Shown piece after piece: positions 39,155 to 47,629 of a DNA stretch of 64,000 bases. The notes under the pieces are model-generated. The model was not told the DNA's origin, made no database searches, and saw only the letters and a list, made by a program, of their open reading frames with translations. Location of the stretch: positions 1-64,000 of the forward strand of contig CAIXPZ010000311.1 in assembly GCA_903921455.1 (NCBI GenBank). Reading direction: 5' to 3'. The position numbers were made by a program, and so were the translations under genes. Every line of letters begins with the position of its first letter. Positions within the stretch are counted from its first letter, which is position 1. This DNA is from an uncultured Verrucomicrobia subdivision 3 bacterium (GTDB taxonomy: Bacteria; Verrucomicrobiota; Verrucomicrobiae; Limisphaerales; UBA11358).

Positions 39155-39451
39155 ATGGCCAAGATGGATTTCAACGCGGGCAATTTTCTGCCGCACGGAA
39201 TCATCGGCAACATGCTGCTGCGGCGCTGGGGGAACCGGGTGATTCTCTCTCGGGTGCCCGATTACTCCAAACGCAAAGCCTCCGCCAAACAAAAGGCGGG
39301 ACGTCAGCGGTTTAAGCTGGAGACGGCCCCCGCCGCGCATCAATTGCTGGCCAACCCGAAGGAACGCGCCGCCTGCCAGCGGCTGGCCGAGGAGAAGCAC
39401 TGGTCAATCTGGAATGCGGCCATCAGCCGGGCCAGCCGGACCCGGAACTGA
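39155..39451 (+). CDS. Small conserved hypothetical protein, basic
   Basis: 98 residues, no signal peptide. The pattern IIGNMLLRRWGNRVILSRVPDYSKRKASAKQKAGRQRFKLETAPAAHQLL..ERAACQRLAEEKHWSIWNAAISRA matches in layout a small protein family common in Bacteroidota: G-x(3)-L-V-F-R-x-W-G-x-R-T-I, a basic S/KxxSxxQK..R.RF segment, then an A-rich helix and a terminal S-x-(F/W)-N-x-A-I. Function of that family is not known to me. It lies alone between a PATR gene and the fucosidase operon, on the operon's strand but 188 bases before it and upstream of its promoter. Basic character would fit nucleic-acid or phage-structural roles, but this is speculation. Confidence 0.6.
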   Translation: MAKMDFNAGNFLPHGIIGNMLLRRWGNRVILSRVPDYSKRKASAKQKAGRQRFKLETAPAAHQLLANPKERAACQRLAEEKHWSIWNAAISRASRTRN

Positions 39452-39542
39452 AGTCGCCTCGGGCGCAGCCCACCTCCCCGATTCGACCAGCCGGCAGACG
39501 CGTTGTGACTTCGCCTACGGCGCGGCAACTCCACCCAGATAA

Positions 39543-39555
39543 ATCCCGTCGGGAT
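39543..39555. promoter_or_regulatory. Palindrome upstream of fucosidase operon
   Basis: ATCCCG-T-CGGGAT, flanked on both sides by overlapping direct copies of GATAAATC. It lies 29 bases before element F and could be an operator for the GH29 operon; this is inference only. Confidence 0.35.
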
Positions 39556-39583
39556 AAATCTAGAAAAGATTTTCAAAGGCCGC

Positions 39584-39609
39584 TGTCGGCATTTTCACTT
39601 GGACGTCGC
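39584..39609 (+). promoter_or_regulatory. Putative ECF promoter (element F)
   Basis: TGTCGG (39584-39589), 15 bases, GTCGC (39605-39609), 30 bases before ATG 39640. It has the weakest -10-like half of the six sites, but the spacing is exact. Confidence 0.5.
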
Positions 39610-39639
39610 CCTGTTGGATGACTCACCATTGAATCATCC

Positions 39640-41331
39640 ATGAATGAACCGCGCACGAATCCTGCCGCCGGACCACGCCGAGATTTCTTGCAAACCACCG
39701 GCACGCGAAGGCTGGGAAGGCTTTTCTCCCGCCAGCTAAACCGGCGCGCCCGGCTGGTCGCCAGCCTCTGGCTCGCCGTTGCTTCCGCGTGGTGCGCCAC
39801 CGCCGCGGGTGCGCAGGACGAATTCTCGACCAATGGTTTCAGCTTCAATATCGCCAGCGGCCCGTTTCAGCCGGACCCCAAATCTCTGGCGGAGCATTAC
39901 CGCCCGCCCGCATGGTTTGCGGATTTGAAGTTCGGCATCTACATGCACTGGGGTTTGAATTCCGTCTCCGGCTTCAACGGTCACTATGCCCGCTGGATGT
40001 ATCGCCAAGATCAGCCCGAGGGCGCATACAATTATCACGTCGCGACCTTCGGCCACCCCACCCAGTTCGGCTACAAAGATTTCATTCCGTTGTGGCAGGC
40101 AGCTAAGTTCGATGCGGACGCCCTGGCGGAACTTTACAAAAATGTCGGGGCGCGCTTCGTCGGCGTAATGGCGGTTCACCATGATAATTTCGATTTGTGG
40201 GACTCGACTTACCAGCCGTGGAACTCCGTAGCGATGGGGCCGAAGCTCAACGTGGTCGGCGCGTGGCAAAAGGCGGCGCGAAAGCAAGGGCTGCGCTTTT
40301 TCATCACCACGCATCTTTCGAACCAATATCACGAACACCTGTTCTATCAAGGCATCGCGGACCTCAGCGGCCCGCTCAAAGGCGTGCCTTACGACACGGT
40401 GGACCCGCGCTATCAAGGCCTGTATAGCAAGCGCACGCCGGATGGCAAACGCGTCATCAATCCCGATTACGCGCGGCGCTGGTTTCTGCGCCTGAAGGAT
40501 CTGGTGGACAAATACGAGCCGGATTTGCTTTATCTCGACACGCAGGATTTGCCGGACGGAGCCTATGGCTTGAACCTCGCCGCGCACTTCTACAATCAGA
40601 GTGCCCGCCAGCATGACGGACACCAGGAGAACATCATCACCATCAAGCGACCGACGCGCGGGTTCGGCCTCGATATCGAAGCGGCCGGTGCCGACAACAT
40701 CCGGCCGGAACCCTTCCTGCTGGACACCAGTCTTAATCCCGGCTGGTTCTATCTGGGTAAAAAGATTCACACTGCCGCCACGGCCGACGCCGGTGGGGGC
40801 GCAGCGGGCAACAACGGCGTTGACCCCGATCGTCTGCGGCTCACCGGCGGCCAGGTGATTCATCTGCTCGCTGACTGCGTCAGCAAAAACGGAAATCTGA
40901 TGCTCAACGTCGGCCTCCGTCCCGATGGCAGTTTGCCGGAAACCTTCCGGCGGGAGTTGCTGGTCATTGGCGACTGGCTCAAGACCAACGGCGAGGCGAT
41001 TTACGATACGCGTCCGTTCCGCGTGTATGGCGAAGGCCCGTTTCAAAAGCCAAAGAACAAAAACCAGTTCAACGACAGCGAATACCAGTTTGTCGCCCAG
41101 GACATCCGCTTCACCCAATCCAAAGACGGCAAGACAGTATACGCCATCGCCCTTGGAACACCCACGGAGCCACTGCGAATCAAAGCGCTGGGCGGTGAAA
41201 AAATCCGTAGCCTCACGCTGCTGGGCAGTGACGCGAAAATTGAATGGAAACAGGAGGCTGGCGCGCTCATCATCCAACCGGCGGCCAAGTGGCCCAGTCC
41301 ACACGCCGTGACCTTCAAAGTGCAACTATGA
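39640..41331 (+). CDS. GH29 alpha-L-fucosidase (first copy)
   Basis: 563 residues. The start has RRDFLQTTG, a Tat-like motif, but the hydrophobic segment (VASLWLAVASAWCATAAGA) comes unusually late, at ~43-60. The barrel shows PPAWFADLKFGIYMHWGLNSV, GYKDFIPLWQAAKFDADALAELYKNVGARFVGVMAVHHDNFDLWDS (HHDNFDLW being the hallmark) and DLLYLDTQ, where the Asp after YL is the expected nucleophile position. A C-terminal beta-sandwich (DIRFTQSKDGKTVYAIALG) follows. It hydrolyses terminal alpha-L-fucose outside the cytoplasm. The gene is first of a four-gene operon with 4-base overlaps; the second GH29 begins inside its stop codon. Confidence 0.9.
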   Translation: MNEPRTNPAAGPRRDFLQTTGTRRLGRLFSRQLNRRARLVASLWLAVASAWCATAAGAQDEFSTNGFSFNIASGPFQPDPKSLAEHYRPPAWFADLKFGIYMHWGLNSVSGFNGHYARWMYRQDQPEGAYNYHVATFGHPTQFGYKDFIPLWQAAKFDADALAELYKNVGARFVGVMAVHHDNFDLWDSTYQPWNSVAMGPKLNVVGAWQKAARKQGLRFFITTHLSNQYHEHLFYQGIADLSGPLKGVPYDTVDPRYQGLYSKRTPDGKRVINPDYARRWFLRLKDLVDKYEPDLLYLDTQDLPDGAYGLNLAAHFYNQSARQHDGHQENIITIKRPTRGFGLDIEAAGADNIRPEPFLLDTSLNPGWFYLGKKIHTAATADAGGGAAGNNGVDPDRLRLTGGQVIHLLADCVSKNGNLMLNVGLRPDGSLPETFRRELLVIGDWLKTNGEAIYDTRPFRVYGEGPFQKPKNKNQFNDSEYQFVAQDIRFTQSKDGKTVYAIALGTPTEPLRIKALGGEKIRSLTLLGSDAKIEWKQEAGALIIQPAAKWPSPHAVTFKVQL

Positions 41332-43115
41332 AAGCAAACGTAGCCGACATTCAGCTTGCGCGCTGGGCACGAACCGGAATTCTACTCACGACCTTGGTGT
41401 CCGTCATCCACCTGGGGCGGGCGACAGCGGCATCCAACGGCATGGAGATCATCGATGTGCCGATAGCCCAAGGGCCTTGCGAACCAAATTGGAGATCGCT
41501 TGGCGACCATTTCAAGACTCCGACGTGGTGGCGCGAAGCGAAGATTGGCGTGTGGCTACATTGGGGGCCACAATCCGTCGGCGAGGATGGCGACTGGTAT
41601 GCCAAGTGGATTTACATGCCGCGTCATGCCTGGCCGCCCTACACAAATGTTTACGAAGACCATCTCAAGCGCTTCGGACATCCGAGCGAGTTCGGTTACA
41701 AAGATGTTCTGCCGCTCTGGAAAGCCGAAAATTGGGATCCGGACAAATTGATGGCGCTCTACAAGCGCGCCGGCGCACGCTATGTCATCGCGCAGGGCAT
41801 GCACCACGACAACTTCGATTTGTGGAATTCAAAATATCAGCCGTGGAATGCGGTCAAGATCGGCCCGCATCGCGACATCGTGGGCGGCTGGAAGCAGGCG
41901 GCGGACAAGGAAGGGCTGCGCTTCGGCATCGCGTTTCACGGAGACTACTCGCTCTGGTGGTATCAACCGGCGTTTCTCAGTGACCTCGACGGCCCGCTCA
42001 AAGGCATGCCTTACGACGGGGCGCAAAGCTACACGAACAAAAATACCTGGTGGCAGCAGATGGGGCTCGATTTGAAAGACCTTTACGGAATAGACCTCAA
42101 GAATGATGTGGCCTATCCGACCAATTTCACCGGCGACCCGGTGGATTACCGCATGGACAAGCCGCTCGCCCACGGCATTCCGAACGGTGACTTGAAGCAG
42201 GATCGTGACTTCGCCGTCTGGTATGCGACCAAGTGGACGCGGCGCGTCATTGACGCCATTGATCAATACAATCCAGATTTCATCTACTTCGACGGTGGCG
42301 GCAGTTATCCGTTTTGCGGCCACGGCACCGGCAAGGGTTTGCGCGCGGACGCCACGCCGCGGGTCATCGCGCACCTGTATAATTCCAATATGGCGAAAAA
42401 CGGCGGCAAGCTCGAAGCGATGGCGTTCACCAAAGGCAACGAAGACCGACGCGCGGTGGCCGTGAATGTGGAATCACGTTTTCCCAGCGACATTAAAACG
42501 GATTGTGCCTGGCAAACCGAGGTCGGTTTGGGCGAATGGTTTTACAAGGCGGGAACTTTTTATGACAGCGGCATGGTGATTCATGAGCTGCTGGAGGCGA
42601 TTTCACGCGACGGCAATTACGCAATCAATATTCCGCTGAAACCTTCCGGCGAACTCGATCCCGGTGGGCTGCAGGTCTTGAAGGACATGGGCGACTGGAT
42701 GGCTGTGAACGGCGAAGGCATCCACGGTTCGAGCGCGTGGGAGGTCTGGGGCGAAGGCAAGGTCGTCATGAAATCGGGCAACCTCGGTCCGGAACAGGCG
42801 AGCACACCCTACACCGCCGAAGACATCCGGTTTACTGCCAAGAACGGCAACGTCTATGCGTTCCTGCTGGCGTGGCCGGCGGATGGCCGCGCGGTGATTC
42901 GGTCGTTGGCGAACGGTGCCGGAACTATTTCCAGCGTGAGCCTGCTGGGCTCACAGGCGAAGCTTGTTTGGAATCAAAGCACCAACGGATTAGTCGTGAA
43001 CCTGCCTGAAACCAGACCTGGTCAGTTTGCTTATGGCCTAAAAATCAGTGGACAAAATCTCCAGACCATAAAACCATCTCGGACCAAAACAAAGCAACTC
43101 ATCCAACAGAAATGA
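41328..43115 (+). CDS. GH29 alpha-L-fucosidase (second copy)
   Basis: 595 residues from ATG 41328, which overlaps the previous stop (ATGA). A signal peptide (TGILLTTLVSVIHLGRATA) is followed by a barrel closely parallel to the first copy: TWWREAKIGVWLHWGPQSV, SEFGYKDVLPLWKAENWDPDKLMALYKRAGARYVIAQGMHHDNFDLWNS, and DFIYFDGGGSYPF with the nucleophile Asp. An extra ~60-residue insertion lies around residues 235-290 (YTNKNTWWQQMGLDLKDLYGID). The shared DGPLKG(V/M)PYD element shows the two enzymes are paralogues, but divergence implies different linkage or aglycone preference. It is translationally coupled to the gene before and after. Confidence 0.9.
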   Translation: MKANVADIQLARWARTGILLTTLVSVIHLGRATAASNGMEIIDVPIAQGPCEPNWRSLGDHFKTPTWWREAKIGVWLHWGPQSVGEDGDWYAKWIYMPRHAWPPYTNVYEDHLKRFGHPSEFGYKDVLPLWKAENWDPDKLMALYKRAGARYVIAQGMHHDNFDLWNSKYQPWNAVKIGPHRDIVGGWKQAADKEGLRFGIAFHGDYSLWWYQPAFLSDLDGPLKGMPYDGAQSYTNKNTWWQQMGLDLKDLYGIDLKNDVAYPTNFTGDPVDYRMDKPLAHGIPNGDLKQDRDFAVWYATKWTRRVIDAIDQYNPDFIYFDGGGSYPFCGHGTGKGLRADATPRVIAHLYNSNMAKNGGKLEAMAFTKGNEDRRAVAVNVESRFPSDIKTDCAWQTEVGLGEWFYKAGTFYDSGMVIHELLEAISRDGNYAINIPLKPSGELDPGGLQVLKDMGDWMAVNGEGIHGSSAWEVWGEGKVVMKSGNLGPEQASTPYTAEDIRFTAKNGNVYAFLLAWPADGRAVIRSLANGAGTISSVSLLGSQAKLVWNQSTNGLVVNLPETRPGQFAYGLKISGQNLQTIKPSRTKTKQLIQQK

Positions 43116-43654
43116 AAAAACACATCCTCGGCGCCTTGATATTGACCATGATTATGACCACCAACGTATTCTCAGGTGAGAACTGGAAAGAAAAACTGCA
43201 GAAAGAACTGCCACTGCTCGGCCATCGGAATTGGATTGTCGTCGCCGATGCGGCGTATCCGCTGCAGACCGCGCCGGGCATCGAGACGATTTATGTTAAT
43301 GCCGACCAACTGGAAGTCGTGAAGGGCGTCATTGCCGAACTGGCCAAAACTAAGCATGTCAAGCCAACCATCTACACGGACACAGAAATGAAATTTGTCG
43401 CGGAGAAGAATGCGCCAGGCATAACGGCGTATCGCGACGGCTTGGGAAAAGTTCTGACGAACCAGCCGGTGCAGGTGCTGCCGCATGAGCAGATCATCGG
43501 CAAGCTGGATGAGGCGGGCAAGACGTTCAAGGTGCTACTCATCAAGACGCCGCTGACGAAACCTTACACGTCGGTGTTCTTCCAATTGGAGTGCGGCTAT
43601 TGGAACGCGGAATCCGAGAAACAACTGCGCGAGGCGATGAAGGAGGCGAAGTGA
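43112..43654 (+). CDS. Secreted FucU/RbsD-like sugar mutarotase homologue
   Basis: 180 residues, starting in the stop of the second GH29 (ATGA). The first ~22 residues (MKKHILGALILTMIMTTNVFSG) form a signal peptide. The rest resembles the RbsD/FucU fold: LPLLGHRNWIVVADAAYPLQ corresponds to the family's LGHGDEIVIADANFP, where the His and Asp contact sugar, and a C-terminal FFQLECGYW follows. Known FucU proteins are cytoplasmic L-fucose mutarotases. An exported version would equilibrate alpha- and beta-L-fucose released by the two fucosidases before uptake. Fold assignment is fairly secure, the activity is inferred from context. Confidence 0.7.
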   Translation: MKKHILGALILTMIMTTNVFSGENWKEKLQKELPLLGHRNWIVVADAAYPLQTAPGIETIYVNADQLEVVKGVIAELAKTKHVKPTIYTDTEMKFVAEKNAPGITAYRDGLGKVLTNQPVQVLPHEQIIGKLDEAGKTFKVLLIKTPLTKPYTSVFFQLECGYWNAESEKQLREAMKEAK

Positions 43655-44367
43655 GAAGGTTTCTTTGGTTAGCGGCAGCGTTCTGCTGGTTCAGCACGGC
43701 GGGTCACGCCCAAGTGGCTTCGCCGACAAATTACCTCGCGTCGGTTGTCGCCCAACTGGAAGTGAAATGGCCCAAGAACCGCGCGGTCAATATCGTCTGC
43801 CACGGTCACAGCGTGCCGGCGGGCTATTTCAAGACGCCGGCGGTGGATTCATTGCATGCCTATCCCAACCTGCTCCGCGTGGCGCTGGCGGAAAAATATA
43901 CGAACGCGGTCATCAATGTCATCGTCACGGCCATCGGCGGCGAGAATTCGGTGAAAGGCGCGGCGCGGTTTGGGGCGGATGTGCTGGCGTATAAACCTGA
44001 TGTGGTGCTCATTGACTACGCGCTCAACGACCGGCGCATCGGCTTGGAGACCGCACGGACAAACTGGGTTTCCATGATTCAAAAATCCCAGGCGGCGGAC
44101 GTGAAAGTGATTTTGCTCACGCCGACGCCGGATCAATCGTCCCGACTGGACGATGTAAATGATCCATTAAATCAGCACGCGGAGCAGATCCGCAAGCTGG
44201 CGGCGGATTATCACACCGGCCTGGTGGATTCGCTCGCAGCATTCAAGGCTGAAATCGCGCGCGGCACCGCGCTGACGAACCTGATGGCACAAGTAAACCA
44301 CCCGAACGCGCGCGGCCACGAACTCGTCAAAGCTGAATTAATCCCGTGGTTTCTCCCCGCCCGGTAA
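43651..44367 (+). CDS. SGNH/GDSL-like hydrolase
   Basis: 238 residues from GTG 43651, which overlaps the previous TGA (GTGA) and has AGGAGG at 43641-43646; this start directly opens a signal peptide (RRFLWLAAAFCWFSTAGHAQ). Block I is present as VCHGHSVPAGYF, so the nucleophile Ser sits in GHS rather than GDS. Block II Gly is in AIGGENS, block III is YALNDRRIG, and block V is VNHPNARGHELV with the catalytic His. Length is normal. The family covers carbohydrate esterases, so removal of acetyl groups from fucosylated polysaccharide would fit the operon. It ends 7 bases from the convergent pectate lyase gene. Confidence 0.8.
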   Translation: MRRFLWLAAAFCWFSTAGHAQVASPTNYLASVVAQLEVKWPKNRAVNIVCHGHSVPAGYFKTPAVDSLHAYPNLLRVALAEKYTNAVINVIVTAIGGENSVKGAARFGADVLAYKPDVVLIDYALNDRRIGLETARTNWVSMIQKSQAADVKVILLTPTPDQSSRLDDVNDPLNQHAEQIRKLAADYHTGLVDSLAAFKAEIARGTALTNLMAQVNHPNARGHELVKAELIPWFLPAR

Positions 44368-44374
44368 AAAAGCG

Positions 44375-47300
44375 CTACGGAAACTGGATTAGCAGAAACC
44401 GGCGCGGCTGGCCACCGGTGATGGGATTGGTGACGCGAAAATTCCCCACGGAGTCAAACTGGTTGGTGACCAACCGCGTCCAGTTCGTCAGCGGCAGGGC
44501 GAGATTGGTGGTGGCGAGCACATAATAATTGCTCGTCGCGATTCCGCCGGTGCCGGTGAAAATAAAATTGGTCGAGAGCTGTGCGGCGGTGGCGATGACC
44601 GGCTTGAACGCCAGCAAATTGACCTGTCCGGCCACGTTGGTCGCGAGGATGAATTTATATCCGGCGGGCATCGTCCCCAATGCCAGACTGCCGGCAAGGG
44701 TGCCGGTGTAAGCAAACAGCGTGTTTGTGCCGGGGGCAAAACCGGCAAGATTTGTCGCGTTCAGCGTACCGCCGACGGCAAGATTGCCTTTGACCAAGAT
44801 GCGGTCACTGTTAGTGCCAAGTCCAAAACTGGAAAAGGAACCCGCCGCCAGCGTGAGATTGTTGCTCACGGTCAGCGTTCCGGCTGTCCCGCTATTGGTG
44901 CCGGGTGAAATTGTGGCACCGGCTAGGACAGATACCGGGCCGTTGATGACACCAACACCAGCCAAAGCGCCACCGGCGACGGTAACGGTGTTGGTGGGGA
45001 TTGTGCCGTTGACCTGTAATGTGCCATTGCTGATGGTCGTAGTGCCGGAATAAGTGCTTGTACCGGCGAGCGTGAGCGTGCCCGCGCCAACTTTGACCAC
45101 CGAACTGATGCCGTAGGTTGCATCGTCCACAATTTTGCCGGCATAAACAGAATCGAGATTGTTCCCGCCGATCATGAAGGTTGTTGGCGCAGCCACAGCG
45201 GAGGCCCCGGAGAGCGTCGTGCCCGCGCCGCCGGCGAGCGCGCCCAACTGCACCGTGAGATTGCCATTGCGGTTGTATATTTTGCCGTTGTTGGTGCCGA
45301 GGTCGAAGGTCGCGCCGGCACTTCCGCTGTTGCCGCCGTAAAGCCGCGCTTGAGGGTTCACGCCGGTGAAAAAAATGGTGCCGCCAAAACCGCTCCAGTC
45401 GCCCACCGGCGTGAACTGGCCGGAGGCGATGGGACTCAACAACAACCGTCCGCCGCCGGTCAGCACGGAACTCGGCGAGGCATTGACGCCGCCGCTGATA
45501 ATCCAAGTGTTCGTGCCCAAACACGAAATGGGATTGGCGAAGCTGGCGCTGGCCTCGTTCAAGGTGCCGCCGTTCAGATAAATCGTGCCGCTGCCGCCGG
45601 CGTTGGCGTTGTTCGTGATGATGACCGTGCCACCGGTGATGACGAGTCCGCCGCTAAAAGAATTGGTCCCGGTGAGAGTCAATATACCGGAGTTGGTTTT
45701 GACCAGCGTGAAACTGCCGACGAGTGTGCCGCTGCCGCCAAACGTGTAATTTTTCGTTGAGTTGACCAACAGTGAATTTGGCGAGAGCTGGCCGACGATG
45801 TTCACCGGCAAACTGTTCGAGCCGGTGTCATCGAAAGTCACGTTGTCATCGCCGTTGAAGGATTGCAGCGCCGCGCCGTTAAACCAGTCGTTGGTCTGGT
45901 AGAGATTCCAGACGTTCGCGACATTGTCGCCGCGCCACACCAAATTTGTCGGCGGAGCAATCGGCGAAACCAGCACGCCGAGGGAGTTCGTCATGCTCGC
46001 TCCGTTCATGCCGGTCACGCTGAACGAGAAACTGCCCAGACCGGTGAAATTCGTCGCAGGCAGGAAGCGCGCCCAGCGGTTGCTGACGAGCGTAATCGTG
46101 CCGTTCGTGAGATTCCAGAACACATAAGCCGGCGAAAGATTGGTGAAGGTCAGCGTGAGCGGCGACAAATCAACATCCGCCGATGCGTTCTTGTAAGTTT
46201 TCAGGTGCGGCGCGGCCAGCCAGTTCAAATAATTTTCCAGCAGCGTATAGCCGTTGATGGCCACGACGTTGTTGTCAGCAACCTGGTAATTGGAGCCGGT
46301 CGCGAGTTCCCATTCGTCCGGCATACCGTCACCGTCGGTGTCCGCCGGCGCGCTGCCGCCAGTGATGGTCCACGCGGGAATCGGATCGCCGGTCCACGCG
46401 TTGGTCGGGTCGGTGTTGGCCATGTAAAGCGCCGCTCCCGGCCCGCGCGTGCCGAGCGATTGCGCCTGCGCCACGAGTTCGGCGTCCAGCGGATCGCGGC
46501 TCAGAGAACAGCCCGCCTGACAAACCACTTTGTGATACGCCAGCACCGCGCTGTCCACCGTCACGGGAATGGTGGGAAAACAAATCTGCGTCGGCGACAC
46601 GGTGGGTGCAAAGCTGCCGGAGCCGGCCACCAAGGGCACGCCATCCAGTTTGCCGTTGAGATTGTTGTCCCAGTAGTTGCCGCTGAGATAATAGTTTCCG
46701 GCATTGGTGCCATTCACATTCACACCGGTGTTGACAGAATTGGCGTTGGACCCGGGGCCGTTGATCTGATAATTGCCGATGAAGTCAACCATCTCCGCGC
46801 CCTCGCCGTAAATGCCCAGCCGGAAATTGTAAACGACGTCGTTGATGATCTGCATGTTTCCCCACGTCTTTGGATCGCGGCCGGCGTTGTCGATGAATAA
46901 ATTGTGATGGAACGTGAGATTCACCGGCGACCAGCAGAGCGCGCCGAGCTGGTGCCAGACGCTCGCGCCGATGATGCAGTTCTGCACCGTGATGTCCGTG
47001 GGCTGTTCGCCGGTCGAGGCATTGTAGGTGATAGAGAACGTCTGCCAGTTGCCGACTTCGATAGAGCAATGATCCAACATGACCTTGTGCGCCGGTTTCA
47101 GCGCCAGCGAATAGGTGTCTCCCGCCTGCACATACCCGGCGCGAAACCGCATATGGCGGACAATGATGTTCGTATGACTCACGGAGTTCGTCGCGCCAAA
47201 ACCGTGGTTCAAATAAACCGTCGCTCCGGCAGTGGCAATCCCCTGCCCCGGCGCGGTCTGACCGGCGAGGGTGAGGTTGTCCACCACTTCCACATCGGAG

Positions 47301-47536
47301 TTGAGATTTATGATGCCACCGACATCAAAAACCACCGTGCGATTCGGCTGGCTCACCGCGTCACGAAATGACCCCGCGCCAGCATCCGCCAACGACGTGA
47401 CATGATAAACCGTCCCGCCGCGTCCGCCGCTGGCACCAGCACCGTAGCCTTCCGCGCCGGGAAAGGCGGGAAGCTGGGCGAGGGCCGGGAAAAAAACGGC
47501 CAGCAGACAAATTGAAATTAGGATTCTGACGTGCAT
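44375..47536 (-). CDS. Pectate lyase-like (PL1) / PATR fusion protein
   Basis: About 1053 residues from ATG 47536; a TTG two codons earlier is also possible. The signal peptide (RILISICLLAVFFPALA) is followed by a pectate-lyase type beta-helix: FPGAEGYGAGASGGRGGTVYHVTSLADAGAGSFRDAV, TLAGQTAPG, IIVRHMRFRAG, VMLDHCSIEVGNW. A DTDGDGMPDEWE calcium-binding thrombospondin-3-type segment marks the domain end near residue 400. An Ig-like stretch, PATR beta-helix repeats (~560-950) and the C-terminal module ending RRFLLIQFP follow. It should cleave polygalacturonate outside the cell. It diverges from the ECF sigma gene, with a TGTCGG-type promoter only 15 bases from the ATG. Confidence 0.85.
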   Translation of the reverse strand: MHVRILISICLLAVFFPALAQLPAFPGAEGYGAGASGGRGGTVYHVTSLADAGAGSFRDAVSQPNRTVVFDVGGIINLNSDVEVVDNLTLAGQTAPGQGIATAGATVYLNHGFGATNSVSHTNIIVRHMRFRAGYVQAGDTYSLALKPAHKVMLDHCSIEVGNWQTFSITYNASTGEQPTDITVQNCIIGASVWHQLGALCWSPVNLTFHHNLFIDNAGRDPKTWGNMQIINDVVYNFRLGIYGEGAEMVDFIGNYQINGPGSNANSVNTGVNVNGTNAGNYYLSGNYWDNNLNGKLDGVPLVAGSGSFAPTVSPTQICFPTIPVTVDSAVLAYHKVVCQAGCSLSRDPLDAELVAQAQSLGTRGPGAALYMANTDPTNAWTGDPIPAWTITGGSAPADTDGDGMPDEWELATGSNYQVADNNVVAINGYTLLENYLNWLAAPHLKTYKNASADVDLSPLTLTFTNLSPAYVFWNLTNGTITLVSNRWARFLPATNFTGLGSFSFSVTGMNGASMTNSLGVLVSPIAPPTNLVWRGDNVANVWNLYQTNDWFNGAALQSFNGDDNVTFDDTGSNSLPVNIVGQLSPNSLLVNSTKNYTFGGSGTLVGSFTLVKTNSGILTLTGTNSFSGGLVITGGTVIITNNANAGGSGTIYLNGGTLNEASASFANPISCLGTNTWIISGGVNASPSSVLTGGGRLLLSPIASGQFTPVGDWSGFGGTIFFTGVNPQARLYGGNSGSAGATFDLGTNNGKIYNRNGNLTVQLGALAGGAGTTLSGASAVAAPTTFMIGGNNLDSVYAGKIVDDATYGISSVVKVGAGTLTLAGTSTYSGTTTISNGTLQVNGTIPTNTVTVAGGALAGVGVINGPVSVLAGATISPGTNSGTAGTLTVSNNLTLAAGSFSSFGLGTNSDRILVKGNLAVGGTLNATNLAGFAPGTNTLFAYTGTLAGSLALGTMPAGYKFILATNVAGQVNLLAFKPVIATAAQLSTNFIFTGTGGIATSNYYVLATTNLALPLTNWTRLVTNQFDSVGNFRVTNPITGGQPRRFLLIQFP

Positions 47537-47551
47537 TTCCAATTAATTTAT

Positions 47552-47577
47552 GCGCCAATCTACGACCAAATCCGACA
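47552..47577 (-). promoter_or_regulatory. Putative ECF promoter (element C)
   Basis: Minus strand: TGTCGG (47577-47572), 15 bases, GGCGC (47556-47552), 15 bases before ATG 47536. The leader would be very short, so translation may be almost leaderless. Confidence 0.65.
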
Positions 47578-47629
47578 AACTGCTTTTCATTTTTTGGTTT
47601 GCGGTTAATTTTTGCCGGAATCAAACCTC

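Noticed and set aside
38806..39315. 169-codon plus-strand frame overlapping the small conserved gene
   Set aside because: It spans the slipped hairpin repeat and runs out of frame with the better supported 39155-39451 gene.
39736..41325. 529-codon open frame on the minus strand opposite the first GH29
   Set aside because: Antisense shadow; the plus strand carries all GH29 motifs.
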